Shown here: piece after piece, positions 35,953 through 43,881 of the stretch | Layout: every line of letters starts with the position of its first letter | Numbering within the stretch: position 1 is the stretch's first letter | NCBI GenBank assembly: GCA_030018265.1 | Contig: JASEFX010000013.1 | Span: 1-56,644, forward strand | Source of the DNA: Candidatus Saccharicenans sp. | Lineage (GTDB): Bacteria > Acidobacteriota > Aminicenantia > Aminicenantales > Saccharicenantaceae | Length of the DNA: 56,644 nucleotides | Direction: 5' to 3' | Notes under the pieces: model-generated | Told to the model about the DNA's origin: nothing | What the model saw: only the letters and a program-made list of their open reading frames with translations | Databases searched by the model: none | Made by a program: the position numbers and the translations under genes

Positions 35953-37474
35953 CGCGGTTCTCCTCAACAGACTCGTCGCCGGTTTTTCCGGTGATAGCCG
36001 CCCTCATCAGTGCGGCTTCGGTCCAGCCAGAAACCGGACGGACTTCCACCAGCTTCCCCCGGTGAAACACAGCAATCCTGTCGGCCACACCCAGAAGTTC
36101 AGGAAAGTATGAACTCACAAAAATCACCGCTTTGTTTTCTGCAGCGAGTCGGTCGATCAATTCGTAAATCTGCGCCTTGCTCATCACGTCGATGCCTTTT
36201 GTCGGTTCATCCAGCAAGAAAACCTCGGCTGATTGATGAAGCAACCGGGCCAGAGCCACCTTCTGTTGATTTCCTCCAGAAAGAGTCCAGACTTTCTGCT
36301 CGGGGGAACGGGCTTTTATACTGAATCTATCAATCCACTCTGAAACAACTTTTCTCTGCAGCCTGGAATTAAACAAACGATGCCGGCGGTAAGAATGCAG
36401 CCGGCTCAGCGTCAGATTGTCAGCCAGGCTCATTCTGAGTGCCAGTCCCTCTGTCTGACGATCCTCGCTCAGGAAGCCAAGACCGGCCTGAATGCTGATT
36501 GAGGGATGAAACGGCTTAAATTCCCGCCCGGAGACCACCAGCAGGCCTTTTTCCAGACGGTCAAGACCGAAAAGCGCTCTCAAAAATTCAGTCCGACCGG
36601 CTCCGACCAGGCCGGCAACACCTAGAATCTCTCCTCGCCTGACTTCCAGGCTGATTGGTTGAGCCATCCTGGAACTCAGGACCGACTGGCTTCTGAGTAT
36701 GATTTCTCCAGACTGGCGCGGTCGCCGCGGGTAAAGATCAGAGAGACGTCTTCCGATCATCAGCTGAATAAGTTCATCCACGCTGGTTCCGGAAACCAGC
36801 CCCTGGCCCACCACCCGGCCATCTCTGAGCACGGTGAAGCGGTCGGCTATTTCCAGCACCTCTTCCAGAAAGTGACTCACGTAAATAATTCCGACGCCTT
36901 CCTGACGGAGCTTTCTGATAATCTCAAACAGCCGGCCGGTGTCTTCACGGGAGAGACTGCTGGTTGGTTCATCCATCACTAAAATTCTTGCCTGGCTGAC
37001 CAACGCCCGGGCAATCTCCACCACCTGCCTGGCGCTGACCGATAAGTTTCTCACCGGAATTTCGGGAGCGATTTCCGGATGGCAGAGAAATTTCAGCACC
37101 TGCCTGATTTTCTCACGACCGGCTTTCCGGTCGACCAGTCCGAACTTAGCCATCTCCTGCCCGAGCATGATGTTTTCTTCAACCGACAGGTGCGGAGCTA
37201 CTGTCCGTTCCTGATAGATAACGGCCATTCCCCTCCGCCTACCATCAAGCGGACTTTCCGGTCGGTACTCTTCCCCGGAAATAAACATCCCTCCGCCATC
37301 AGGTTTAAGAGCTCCGCTGAGAATCTTAATCAGCGTGCTTTTACCGGCGCCGTTTTCGCCAAGCAGTGCGTGCACCTCGCCCGGCCGCAGGTCAAAATTA
37401 ACTTCATCCAGAACGCGGTGACCGCCAAAGCTTTTGCTTATCCGCTCAAGGTTCAGGATCGGTTTTTCCTGCAT
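35933..37474 (-). CDS. Sugar ABC importer ATPase (RbsA/MglA-type, two nucleotide-binding domains)
   Basis: 513 residues, the normal size for fused CUT2 ATPases. Domain 1 has Walker A GENGAGKSTLIK, signature LSVSARQVVEIARAL and Walker B ILVMDEPTSSL. Domain 2 has a degenerate Walker A GLVGAGRTEFLR and intact LSGGNQQKVALARLL with EVFLLDEPTKGID, as usual in this family. It powers import by the downstream permease, whose start it overlaps. It begins 48 nt after the binding-protein gene in a three-gene operon. No kinase or isomerase follows, so the sugar cannot be told from context. Confidence 0.93.
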   Translation of the reverse strand: MQEKPILNLERISKSFGGHRVLDEVNFDLRPGEVHALLGENGAGKSTLIKILSGALKPDGGGMFISGEEYRPESPLDGRRRGMAVIYQERTVAPHLSVEENIMLGQEMAKFGLVDRKAGREKIRQVLKFLCHPEIAPEIPVRNLSVSARQVVEIARALVSQARILVMDEPTSSLSREDTGRLFEIIRKLRQEGVGIIYVSHFLEEVLEIADRFTVLRDGRVVGQGLVSGTSVDELIQLMIGRRLSDLYPRRPRQSGEIILRSQSVLSSRMAQPISLEVRRGEILGVAGLVGAGRTEFLRALFGLDRLEKGLLVVSGREFKPFHPSISIQAGLGFLSEDRQTEGLALRMSLADNLTLSRLHSYRRHRLFNSRLQRKVVSEWIDRFSIKARSPEQKVWTLSGGNQQKVALARLLHQSAEVFLLDEPTKGIDVMSKAQIYELIDRLAAENKAVIFVSSYFPELLGVADRIAVFHRGKLVEVRPVSGWTEAALMRAAITGKTGDESVEENRVEPPQA

Positions 37475-37522
37475 AGCTATAGATGAGTTCAGGAAACCGG
37501 ATTAAATCCGGCCAGTCTCATA

Positions 37523-38530
37523 CTATTTAAGGTAACGCGAAAAATCAGGCTCAAGCAATCTTCTTATCTCTGGCAGATTCATATTTTCCAGGGTGGCCAG
37601 ACTCACTCCGGTATCTATTCTCTTTTCCACCGGTTTGCCCTGAAGATACTCCACCAGAGTTTTGACTGAAAGGTAACCTATGTTCATCGGGTCCTGCAGC
37701 ACCAGTCCCTGAATTTCATTCTTCTCCAGCGCCTGGACCAGCTTGCTGGAGCTGTCAAAACCTACCAGCTTGACTTTGCCGGCAAGGCCAAAATGCTGCA
37801 GAGCGCGCAGAGCGCCGAAAGTGCTGGATTCGTTTGGAGCAAAAATCCCGTCAACCTGAGAATAGCGGCTGAGAAGATTTTCTGTCAGCTGGTAGGCGCT
37901 TTCGGTGGTGGTACCGGCGAACTGATCCTTCACCAGGATTTCTATTTCCGGATATTCCCTGGTGATTGTGTCGAGAAATCCCTGTTCCCTGAAGGTGGTG
38001 CTGGCCGAACCTTCCTGGTACCGGATGAGAAAAATGCGGCCTTTCTTCCCCAGCACCTCGGCCAGCCGATGGGCGGCGATCACTCCGGCTTTATAGTTAT
38101 CGGTGGCCACAAAACTTATGTAATTATCTCCCTGGAGGTTGGAATCCATGATGACCACCGGGATTCCCTCTCGCCTAGCTTCATCCACCGGTCTGATCAG
38201 AGCCCGGTCATCCAGCGGAGCCAGGACGATTCCGTCGACCCGGCGGCTGACGAAATCCTCAACCACCTGGATCTGCTGTGCCCGGTCGTCCTCTTTCTGC
38301 GGCCCTTTCCATAAAATCTCCACCCCGAGTTCCTGACCGGCCTTCAGCGCTCCGGCCTGAACCGTCTTCCAGAATTCGTGCGTGGTGCCCTTCGGAATTA
38401 CCGCAATCCTGAGCACGCGCTGTCCCCGAGCCTGGCTCTTTTCTCCTGAGCTCTGGCAGGCTGTCAGGAAAATAATCGCTGTCAGAATAAGAAGAAAAGA
38501 ACAGGTAAAGTTTCTTTTTGCTGTTTTCAT
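37523..38530 (-). CDS. Sugar ABC importer substrate-binding lipoprotein (RbsB-like)
   Basis: 335 residues. LLILTAIIFLTACQ is a lipoprotein signal with the modified Cys at about residue 25. The mature part is a periplasmic-binding protein of the LacI/ribose type: LRIAVIPKGTTHEFWKTVQAGALKAGQELGVEI, VDGIVLAPLDDRALI, SFVATDNYKAGVIAAHRLAE and VDGIFAPNESSTFGALRAL. It captures the sugar for the ATPase and permease encoded next. The gene heads the operon and has a leaderless-type promoter, so translation of the whole operon starts without a Shine-Dalgarno. Confidence 0.92.
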   Translation of the reverse strand: MKTAKRNFTCSFLLILTAIIFLTACQSSGEKSQARGQRVLRIAVIPKGTTHEFWKTVQAGALKAGQELGVEILWKGPQKEDDRAQQIQVVEDFVSRRVDGIVLAPLDDRALIRPVDEARREGIPVVIMDSNLQGDNYISFVATDNYKAGVIAAHRLAEVLGKKGRIFLIRYQEGSASTTFREQGFLDTITREYPEIEILVKDQFAGTTTESAYQLTENLLSRYSQVDGIFAPNESSTFGALRALQHFGLAGKVKLVGFDSSSKLVQALEKNEIQGLVLQDPMNIGYLSVKTLVEYLQGKPVEKRIDTGVSLATLENMNLPEIRRLLEPDFSRYLK

Positions 38531-38536
38531 AGCTCA

Positions 38537-38566
38537 AGTATAAATCAGCCAAAGGAACACGGTCAA
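38537..38566 (-). promoter_or_regulatory. Promoter giving a leaderless mRNA for the sugar importer operon
   Basis: On the minus strand TTGACC (38566-38561), an 18-nt spacer and TATACT (38542-38537) are followed by only 6 nt and the ATG at 38530. The start site therefore falls on the start codon itself. Confidence 0.6.
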
Positions 38567-38588
38567 ACCGGAAATTTAAAAAAATAAA

Positions 38589-38626
38589 GGAGAACGATTC
38601 ATCGAGAATCGCTCTCCTGATTTTTT
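38589..38626 (-). terminator. Rho-independent terminator of the 38661 small gene
   Basis: GGAGAACGATTC pairs with GAATCGCTCTCC around a 5-nt loop; on the minus strand the stem is followed by TTTATTTTTTT. It separates the small gene from the importer promoter. The plus strand also has a T run, so it may work both ways. Confidence 0.8.
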
Positions 38627-38660
38627 AATCGAGTTAAAAAAAATCAGACTCTGAGTGTTT

Positions 38661-38858
38661 TCAGGCTTTTTTCAGAATGGGCATTCCGGTTCTGGCGGTT
38701 TCCACCACCTTGTAACCGGCCGGCACTTCATCCAGGGCGCCGGGCCTGACTTCTCTGGCGAAATAATAGATCGTCTGTACTTTCCCACCCCGCAGCTTCA
38801 CTTCACGAGAATGCAGGTAGTAAACAATTCCCTTTTTGTTGGTGTAAGAGTACGGCAT
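38661..38858 (-). CDS. Small conserved protein of unknown function
   Basis: 65 residues, beginning MPYSYTNKKGIVYYLHSREV and continuing KLRGGKVQTIYYFAREVRPGALDEVPAGYKVVETARTGMPILKKA. I recognise this as a short conserved protein seen as a hypothetical in several phyla; the composition (Y/F and K/R alternating, no Cys, no signal) suggests a small cytoplasmic beta domain that might bind nucleic acid. GGAGGT sits 8 nt before the ATG. It is a monocistronic unit with a good terminator. Confidence 0.75.
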   Translation of the reverse strand: MPYSYTNKKGIVYYLHSREVKLRGGKVQTIYYFAREVRPGALDEVPAGYKVVETARTGMPILKKA

Positions 38859-39190
38859 AAATCAAACCTCCATAAAAATTTTTTTCTGGAAAAAAGGTTC
38901 GCAAAACCGGTGAGAAGAAACAAAGCCGGCAATTCTCAAACTCAGGCATTGAATTCTTGAAAGCCACAACTGTCGATAACAATTTTCTGATCCTTTCTCT
39001 TCCTTCAACCTTTCTCACTCTCGCCTTAGTATAGCTCAAACGATAGTCAAACACCAGCTGGTTTTCAGCGCTTGAGCCCTCTTTCCTGCCCTCCTGACTT
39101 TCTGCTCTCGAAATAAAAACTCTGCATCTCTTTTATTAAATTTATTTAGCGATGTCAAGCCATAAGGATTTCCTTAACTTCATCGGTACA
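38859..39190. other. Intergenic gap with possible minus-strand promoter
   Basis: No gene is seen. On the minus strand TATACT near 39034 could be the -10 of the 38661 gene, but no good -35 is spaced to it. Another TTGACA near 39158 has only a poor -10. No repeats. Confidence 0.4.
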
Positions 39191-39487
39191 TCATTGAATA
39201 AAGCCGACACCAGGCGGAATGTCAGCCGGCACGATCGGCCCGAACATTTCTTCATATCTCTTTATATTCTCCTGAAGAGCCTCGGAAAAACGCTTGGCGT
39301 GAGCCGGACTGAGAATCACTCTCGCCACGAGCTTTCCCAGCGGACCGTCGGGAAAGATAAAAGCAAAATCGAAGATGAACTCTTCGCGGCTGTGTCTGAT
39401 GGCCGCCAGGTTCGAATAAGTGCCAACAGCAATATGTTCGTCAACCTTGATGTCAATTTTTCTGTCCTTCAAATCATCCTGTTTCAT
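39191..39487 (-). CDS. DUF3467 protein
   Basis: 98 residues from ATG 39487, correctly spaced from AAAGGAGG; the first ATG (39493) abuts that site. The DUF3467 pattern is clear: IDIKVDEHIAVGTYSNLAAIRHSREEFIFDFAFIFP, then LGKLVARVILSPAHAKRFSEALQENIKRYEEMFG. The family is widespread in diverse phyla and is of unknown function, with no catalytic motif. It stands apart from its neighbours. Confidence 0.85.
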   Translation of the reverse strand: MKQDDLKDRKIDIKVDEHIAVGTYSNLAAIRHSREEFIFDFAFIFPDGPLGKLVARVILSPAHAKRFSEALQENIKRYEEMFGPIVPADIPPGVGFIQ

Positions 39488-39887
39488 TACCATCCTCCTT
39501 TAATAAATACGGGCAATATTTGCCTTTTTCTTCAATAAGATTTTAATTCTTTTTTTCTACGGTTGGAATTCAAGAATAAAAAAGCGGGATAAAAAATCTA
39601 GAAGAGAAGCTCCTTCAGTTTCATAAATTTATGCTGGATCAAATATCTCAATAACCATTTTTGGTGAACTTAGAAAAAAACTTCATAAAATTTCCAATCA
39701 GATGACAGAAAGCACCGGTCACGATCAGCGACATAACATAAGCGAAAATTAAAAGCAGGGTGAGGACTGCCAGTTTGAATAGCAAAAATCTTAAAAACTA
39801 AGGAGAAAAAATTATTATCGTTAACAGAATTTTATTAAAAAAAATATAAATTATTGATTTTGCTTAAATAACAAAATCAAAAAAAAC

Positions 39888-39916
39888 TTGATTTTTGAAC
39901 ATTCAGAAAATATAAT
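39888..39916 (+). promoter_or_regulatory. Promoter of the candidate RNA
   Basis: TTGATT (39888-39893), a 17-nt spacer and a perfect TATAAT (39911-39916). The predicted start, near 39923, coincides with the first base of the first stem of the GC-rich island. Confidence 0.5.
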
Positions 39917-39922
39917 TTAAAT

Positions 39923-40002
39923 GGCTTTCCTGCGCGGGCTGGGGAAAGCCCCCACCTTTTTGGTTCCCATCATCAACCCCCCTTTTGCTGACAACAGCCC
40001 GC
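39923..40002 (+). ncRNA. Candidate pseudoknotted small RNA
   Basis: Two 8-bp perfect stems interlock: GGCTTTCC (39923-39930) with GGAAAGCC (39943-39950), and GCGGGCTG in that loop (39934-39941) with CAGCCCGC (39995-40002). This is an H-type pseudoknot layout beginning at the predicted +1. The long second loop is C-rich with ACC-TTTTT-GGT. No T-run terminator follows. No known riboswitch or ribozyme class was matched by eye. The minus strand also has an 18-codon frame (39973-39917) behind a G-run, an alternative reading. Confidence 0.35.
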
Positions 40003-40236
40003 AACTTCTTTCGAAAAAATTTATTCAATAGAACCTGCTTTTCATTTTAACCAGGCACTTTAACACCAAAGTCTTATTGTTAATTTTCCCGGCAAAACAG
40101 AAGGGAATCATTCTAATTGCGAGAAAAGAAATCTGATCTCAAAAAAACAGAACAACCTCGCGGTGGAGTCTCCGGGGCCTGATTTATCGAATCTTCTAAT
40201 GATTCAGCCTTCTCAGGGTCAGCCTGTTGACCACAC

Positions 40237-41721
40237 TTAACGACAGTAGAACTCAATCATCTGCTTCACCGCTTCCTGGCAAACCGGGCAGTAAGGTTTC
40301 TTGCCCTTGGTGAACATAATGCAATCCACCGCCGGACGATAAAGTCCGGTGGAAGAATAACCGGCTCCTTCAAAAGCGCCAACTTTTCCGTAGTACTTGC
40401 TCCGGGCCAGGAATTCGTCGATTTTTCTGGCATGCTCCAGCGACAGCCTTTCGCTTTCCTGTTCCAGCCTGGCAATTTCTTCCCGAGAAGCCCCTTCCCT
40501 CTTCATCCTGGCAATCTTCTCGTTCAGCTCTGACCTGATTTTCTGGTATTCAGTATCCATCCGGTCAAATTCTTCCTTTTCCCAGAGAGTCGGAATTTCC
40601 ACCCCGGGTGTTACCAGGTGTTTCCATTTCAGCTGCTTCGGGTCGAGAAGCGCGGTGATGTTTGGCTCCACCGGTTCCACCCCGCGCGGATAGAATTCGT
40701 TGTAAGCCACCTGAGAGGTGTAATACTCATCGGCCAGGCCGGTGAAAGAATGGCCAAACTCATGTAGCATCAGATATTCATGCCACTGATTATCCGTGGT
40801 GAACGTGCAGTAAAGGTTGTAAATCCCTCCGCCTCCGTAACGTTGATGATTGACCATAATCAAGATCGCATCGTAAGGAACGGCCGCGGCTATGTCGCGC
40901 ACCTGCCTGTTGTCTTCGGTCAGCAGATAGCGCTCGGAGCCGAAAGAATCAAAGCTGCAACCGAGCGCGGTCTGTCTCCAGATTCCGTGAGAGGGCTCAT
41001 CACAACCGCTTTCGGCTGAAGGTTTAAGCACTCCGTAAACGTTAAATCTGTGGCGCAGGCTCCGGTATGGTTCCTGACTGAAAAATACTCTCGTGAACCT
41101 TTCCAGGTCTTTTTTGAATTTTTTCTCCTCGGCTGCCGTGTATCCTTCACCCAGAAAAACCAGGTCAACCTTATCGTGAGGAGGGCCATTCTTCAGCAGC
41201 TCAAAAATTTTTACTCCTGGTTCTGTTCTCTCCTTTACTATGTAGATCGAAGCCGGGTCGATTTCTTCGGAAAAAATTTTGTGAAACCTGTTCTCCCGGT
41301 CACGAACTTCCAGGGTAAAAATAATCTTGTTTTTCGGATAGGGTATCAGAACCGACTCGTGGAAAGTGCGTTTGATGCCTTTCAGGGCTTGATCCGTCGT
41401 TTTGTACTCCCCGAACAGGCTGTCGAAAGCCCGGGCGTAGATCAACTCTCCGGAAGCTGCATCGTATACCCTGGCGCAGTATCTGCCTCTGAGGAACGGG
41501 TCTATCAGGTTACCGACCGGACCGGCCCAGACACCCTGCTGATAAACACGGTCTATGGTAATCGACTCTTCCCGGCTATCGCCGCTGTGGTAATAATCTA
41601 TCCTCATCGTGCGGTCGATAAAATAACGGTCAAATTCTGTTCTTTCCCCGGCGGCAGGAGATAAAAACATGTTTGCCGCCACCAGCACCACAAACAAAAA
41701 CATGATTGAGTATTTTTTCAT
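40237..41721 (-). CDS. M64-family secreted zinc metallopeptidase
   Basis: 494 residues with a signal peptide (cut near SPAAG). An N-terminal beta domain (about 28-170) precedes the peptidase domain: KVDLVFLGEGYTAAEEKKF, CDEPSHGIWRQTALGC and the zinc motif H320-E-F-G-H324-x5-D330 in LMLHEFGHSFTGLADEYYT. This is the M64 (IgA-protease type) HExxHxxxxxxD pattern. A charged helical insert (about 400-450, EYQKIRSELNEKIARMKREG) follows, then a C-terminal part with a Cys pair (CIMFTKGKKPYCPVCQ). Substrate unknown; host or dead-biomass protein is likely. It follows the agmatinase-type gene by 12 nt. Confidence 0.9.
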   Translation of the reverse strand: MKKYSIMFLFVVLVAANMFLSPAAGERTEFDRYFIDRTMRIDYYHSGDSREESITIDRVYQQGVWAGPVGNLIDPFLRGRYCARVYDAASGELIYARAFDSLFGEYKTTDQALKGIKRTFHESVLIPYPKNKIIFTLEVRDRENRFHKIFSEEIDPASIYIVKERTEPGVKIFELLKNGPPHDKVDLVFLGEGYTAAEEKKFKKDLERFTRVFFSQEPYRSLRHRFNVYGVLKPSAESGCDEPSHGIWRQTALGCSFDSFGSERYLLTEDNRQVRDIAAAVPYDAILIMVNHQRYGGGGIYNLYCTFTTDNQWHEYLMLHEFGHSFTGLADEYYTSQVAYNEFYPRGVEPVEPNITALLDPKQLKWKHLVTPGVEIPTLWEKEEFDRMDTEYQKIRSELNEKIARMKREGASREEIARLEQESERLSLEHARKIDEFLARSKYYGKVGAFEGAGYSSTGLYRPAVDCIMFTKGKKPYCPVCQEAVKQMIEFYCR

Positions 41722-41733
41722 TTTTTTCCCCCT

Positions 41734-42579
41734 TTATGGCCGGACTACCTTTCCGGCAATTTCCTTCACCAGCTTGAAGGCTAAGCTGGCCGTGATGCCA
41801 GAAACATCCCGTGAGGGATTCAACTCGACAATATCAAAAGCCACAATCTTAGCTCTAAGCCTCTGGATTAAATCAATCACCTGTCTGGAGGTCAGCCCGC
41901 CAGGCTCATGATGGGAAACACCAGGGGCAAAAGCCGGGTCAAAAACATCCAGGTCGAGAGAGATATAAAGAGGATTTTCGAAGGCGAGCTCGAGTTTCTC
42001 CGGAAACTCCCGCGCGGTTATCGTTTTCACCCGATGCTTTCTCGCCAGCTCTTCCATTTCCGGAGTGGTCGCTCTGATTCCCACCTGAACCATATTCTTA
42101 ACCAGGTCTTCCTCGAGAATCCTGGCCATCGGGCAGGCGTGAGAGAGCCGGTCGCCGTAAAGGTCCTCATACATATCGGGATGGGCATCCAGGTGAAGCA
42201 GGTCCAGTTCTCTGAAAATGCTGGCGACTGCTTTGACTGCCGGATAGGTAATCGAGTGGTCTCCGCCTAGAATGATCGGAACAGCTCCGTTCATAACCAC
42301 CTCTCTTACCTTTTCCTCAATGGCGGCAAAAGTTTTAAGCACATCGCCCGAGGTGTCGACATCTCCCAGGTCGACCAGGACAGTCTCTTCAGCCAGGTCC
42401 ACGCCGAGCTCGGTGTCGGGATTGTAGCATTTGCCGGTGGAAACCCGGCGGATCGCTTCAGGACCGCCGGCTGCTCCCCGGAGAAAGCTCGATTTTTCGT
42501 CAAAAGGGACCCCGATTACCGCCAGCTGAAAATTCTTTACCCGCGCATAATCTTTAAGAGCTCCGCCAAAATCGGTCAT
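41734..42579 (-). CDS. speB: Agmatinase/ureohydrolase family protein
   Basis: 281 residues from ATG 42579, spaced 6 nt from GGAGG; the ATG at 42585 abuts that site. The two-manganese ureohydrolase motifs are complete: GGDHSITYPAVKA, LLHLDAHPDMYED and SLDLDVFDPAFAPGVSHHEPGG, plus FDIVELNPSRD. The family hydrolyses guanidino compounds to urea and an amine: agmatine, arginine, formiminoglutamate or guanidinobutyrate. Agmatine to putrescine is the most common assignment. No arginine decarboxylase or spermidine synthase gene lies in the window, so the substrate is open. Confidence 0.85.
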   Translation of the reverse strand: MTDFGGALKDYARVKNFQLAVIGVPFDEKSSFLRGAAGGPEAIRRVSTGKCYNPDTELGVDLAEETVLVDLGDVDTSGDVLKTFAAIEEKVREVVMNGAVPIILGGDHSITYPAVKAVASIFRELDLLHLDAHPDMYEDLYGDRLSHACPMARILEEDLVKNMVQVGIRATTPEMEELARKHRVKTITAREFPEKLELAFENPLYISLDLDVFDPAFAPGVSHHEPGGLTSRQVIDLIQRLRAKIVAFDIVELNPSRDVSGITASLAFKLVKEIAGKVVRP

Positions 42580-42645
42580 CTTCATCCTCCAGAATCTATC
42601 TTCTTTTTCTTGAGAATTATACAGAATAGGGGCGAAAAACAGAAA

Positions 42646-43881
42646 TCAGAAGAAAACCAGCGAGGCGAAACTCACGGCTGAACGCGTGGCCGGCTCGTCC
42701 ACCATCTCATAACCGAGGAAGATTCCCCTTTTCACCCTGGCTATCTCCAGCAACAGAGCCAGCGAGGAAAACCCGCATACATTAAAGCGTTCCCCGCCAT
42801 TCTGAAATAATTTCCAGAAATTTTCCGGTTCCCATCTTAAAAGAGTTTCAATCAACTTGCGGTCAAATTCGGCCGCCGCTTCCCGCAGCTCCGAGGCCGG
42901 CTGCTGATGACCAAACTTCAAGCCGATATGGCAGAGGTCTACTCCGGCCACGGTCAGAGTGTCCGGCTGACAGGCCGCCCCGGCCAGGATTTTCAGAAAC
43001 TCCTGGAGACCGGGAATTTCTGAAGCCCTCCCCGCGGTCCTCAACCAGGGATCGAACAGGCCGGATAAAATCGGTACCAGAGTGAAGTCCGGGCCGAGAG
43101 TCCGCTGAAGAAACAGAAGCTGGAATTCAATCGAATGTTCGTTCCGGTGGGCAAAATCATCGGGTGAGATCAGTCCGGGAGCTGCCCGGCGCAGGCTTTC
43201 CACCAGGTCTTTTTCTGTATTGACTAGGCCGAGCGGTGTTAAAAAATTTTTGGAGGTGAGCGAGACGATTCCATTTTCCACTGCATGCCCGGTTCCGAGC
43301 AAAATCACCCGGCGATATTTCCTGCCGGTCAGACAGTGGTAAGCCCGGGAATAAAGGCGACAACCTCGCTTGAAGTCAATGTGCGGAGAGATCAAAACCA
43401 CCGGTTTTTCTTTGCTCTGAGCTTTTTCCACCTCGGGCGGAAGCTTTTCCATTTCGAGAATTTGATCGAGAAACTGTTTGAGCTCTTCCGGGTCTGCCGG
43501 ATAGGCACCTCCGGCCAGAGCCGGTTCTCTCACCGCGAGCGCGAGATAATCTTCGATCATCTTCTGCTTCATGGACCTGATCTCCGGAGTGTCCAGCAGA
43601 CCGAGCTGGTGAAATGTCTGGAGAATCTCATTTACCAGCGATGTCCCTTCCAGGCTGTAACCCCGATTGCGCAGAAACTCAAGCTGGATGTCTCTGATTT
43701 CCCGGCGTCCGTCTATCAGCACGAGCACCTCCAGAGCCTCGCCCTGAAGCATCACCGGGTTTTTAATCAAACCGAACCGGTCGCTTACAAGAAGAGCCCG
43801 GCGGCCCTGATATTCGACTGGCTGAAATTCTAGGTCATTGCGCAGTCTCGGGGGAGTATTACTCTGATGCTGCCCGTTCAT
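42646..43881 (-). CDS. Memo-like protein (AmmeMemoRadiSam system B) with N-terminal extension
   Basis: 411 residues. From about residue 130 it matches Memo: LAGGAYPADPEELKQFLDQIL, VVLISPHIDFKRGCRLYSRAY, VILLGTGH, then HRNEHSIEFQLLFLQRTLG and VPILSG, with the His residues of the non-heme-iron-like pocket. The first 115 residues are an extra module: RALLVSDRFGLIKNPVMLQGEALEVLVLIDGRREIRDIQ and FHQLGLLDTPE. These look like a PqqD/winged-helix fold with the common DGRRTxxEI motif. Memo proteins are often encoded with AMMECR1 and a radical SAM enzyme; neither is here. It is followed by the agmatinase-type and M64 peptidase genes, probably one operon. Confidence 0.82.
   Translation of the reverse strand: MNGQHQSNTPPRLRNDLEFQPVEYQGRRALLVSDRFGLIKNPVMLQGEALEVLVLIDGRREIRDIQLEFLRNRGYSLEGTSLVNEILQTFHQLGLLDTPEIRSMKQKMIEDYLALAVREPALAGGAYPADPEELKQFLDQILEMEKLPPEVEKAQSKEKPVVLISPHIDFKRGCRLYSRAYHCLTGRKYRRVILLGTGHAVENGIVSLTSKNFLTPLGLVNTEKDLVESLRRAAPGLISPDDFAHRNEHSIEFQLLFLQRTLGPDFTLVPILSGLFDPWLRTAGRASEIPGLQEFLKILAGAACQPDTLTVAGVDLCHIGLKFGHQQPASELREAAAEFDRKLIETLLRWEPENFWKLFQNGGERFNVCGFSSLALLLEIARVKRGIFLGYEMVDEPATRSAVSFASLVFF

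Larger units (their letters stand above)
39488..40236. other. Long AT-rich gap holding a candidate RNA gene
   Basis: No convincing protein gene. The one GC-rich island (about 39921-40003) carries the candidate RNA described separately. The rest is AT-rich, with several oligo-A/T runs and no repeats that I can see. Confidence 0.55.

Noticed and set aside
39923-40002. HDV-like or pistol self-cleaving ribozyme
   Set aside because: The pseudoknot layout lacks the P3 helix and catalytic core of HDV and the short linkers and third helix of pistol.
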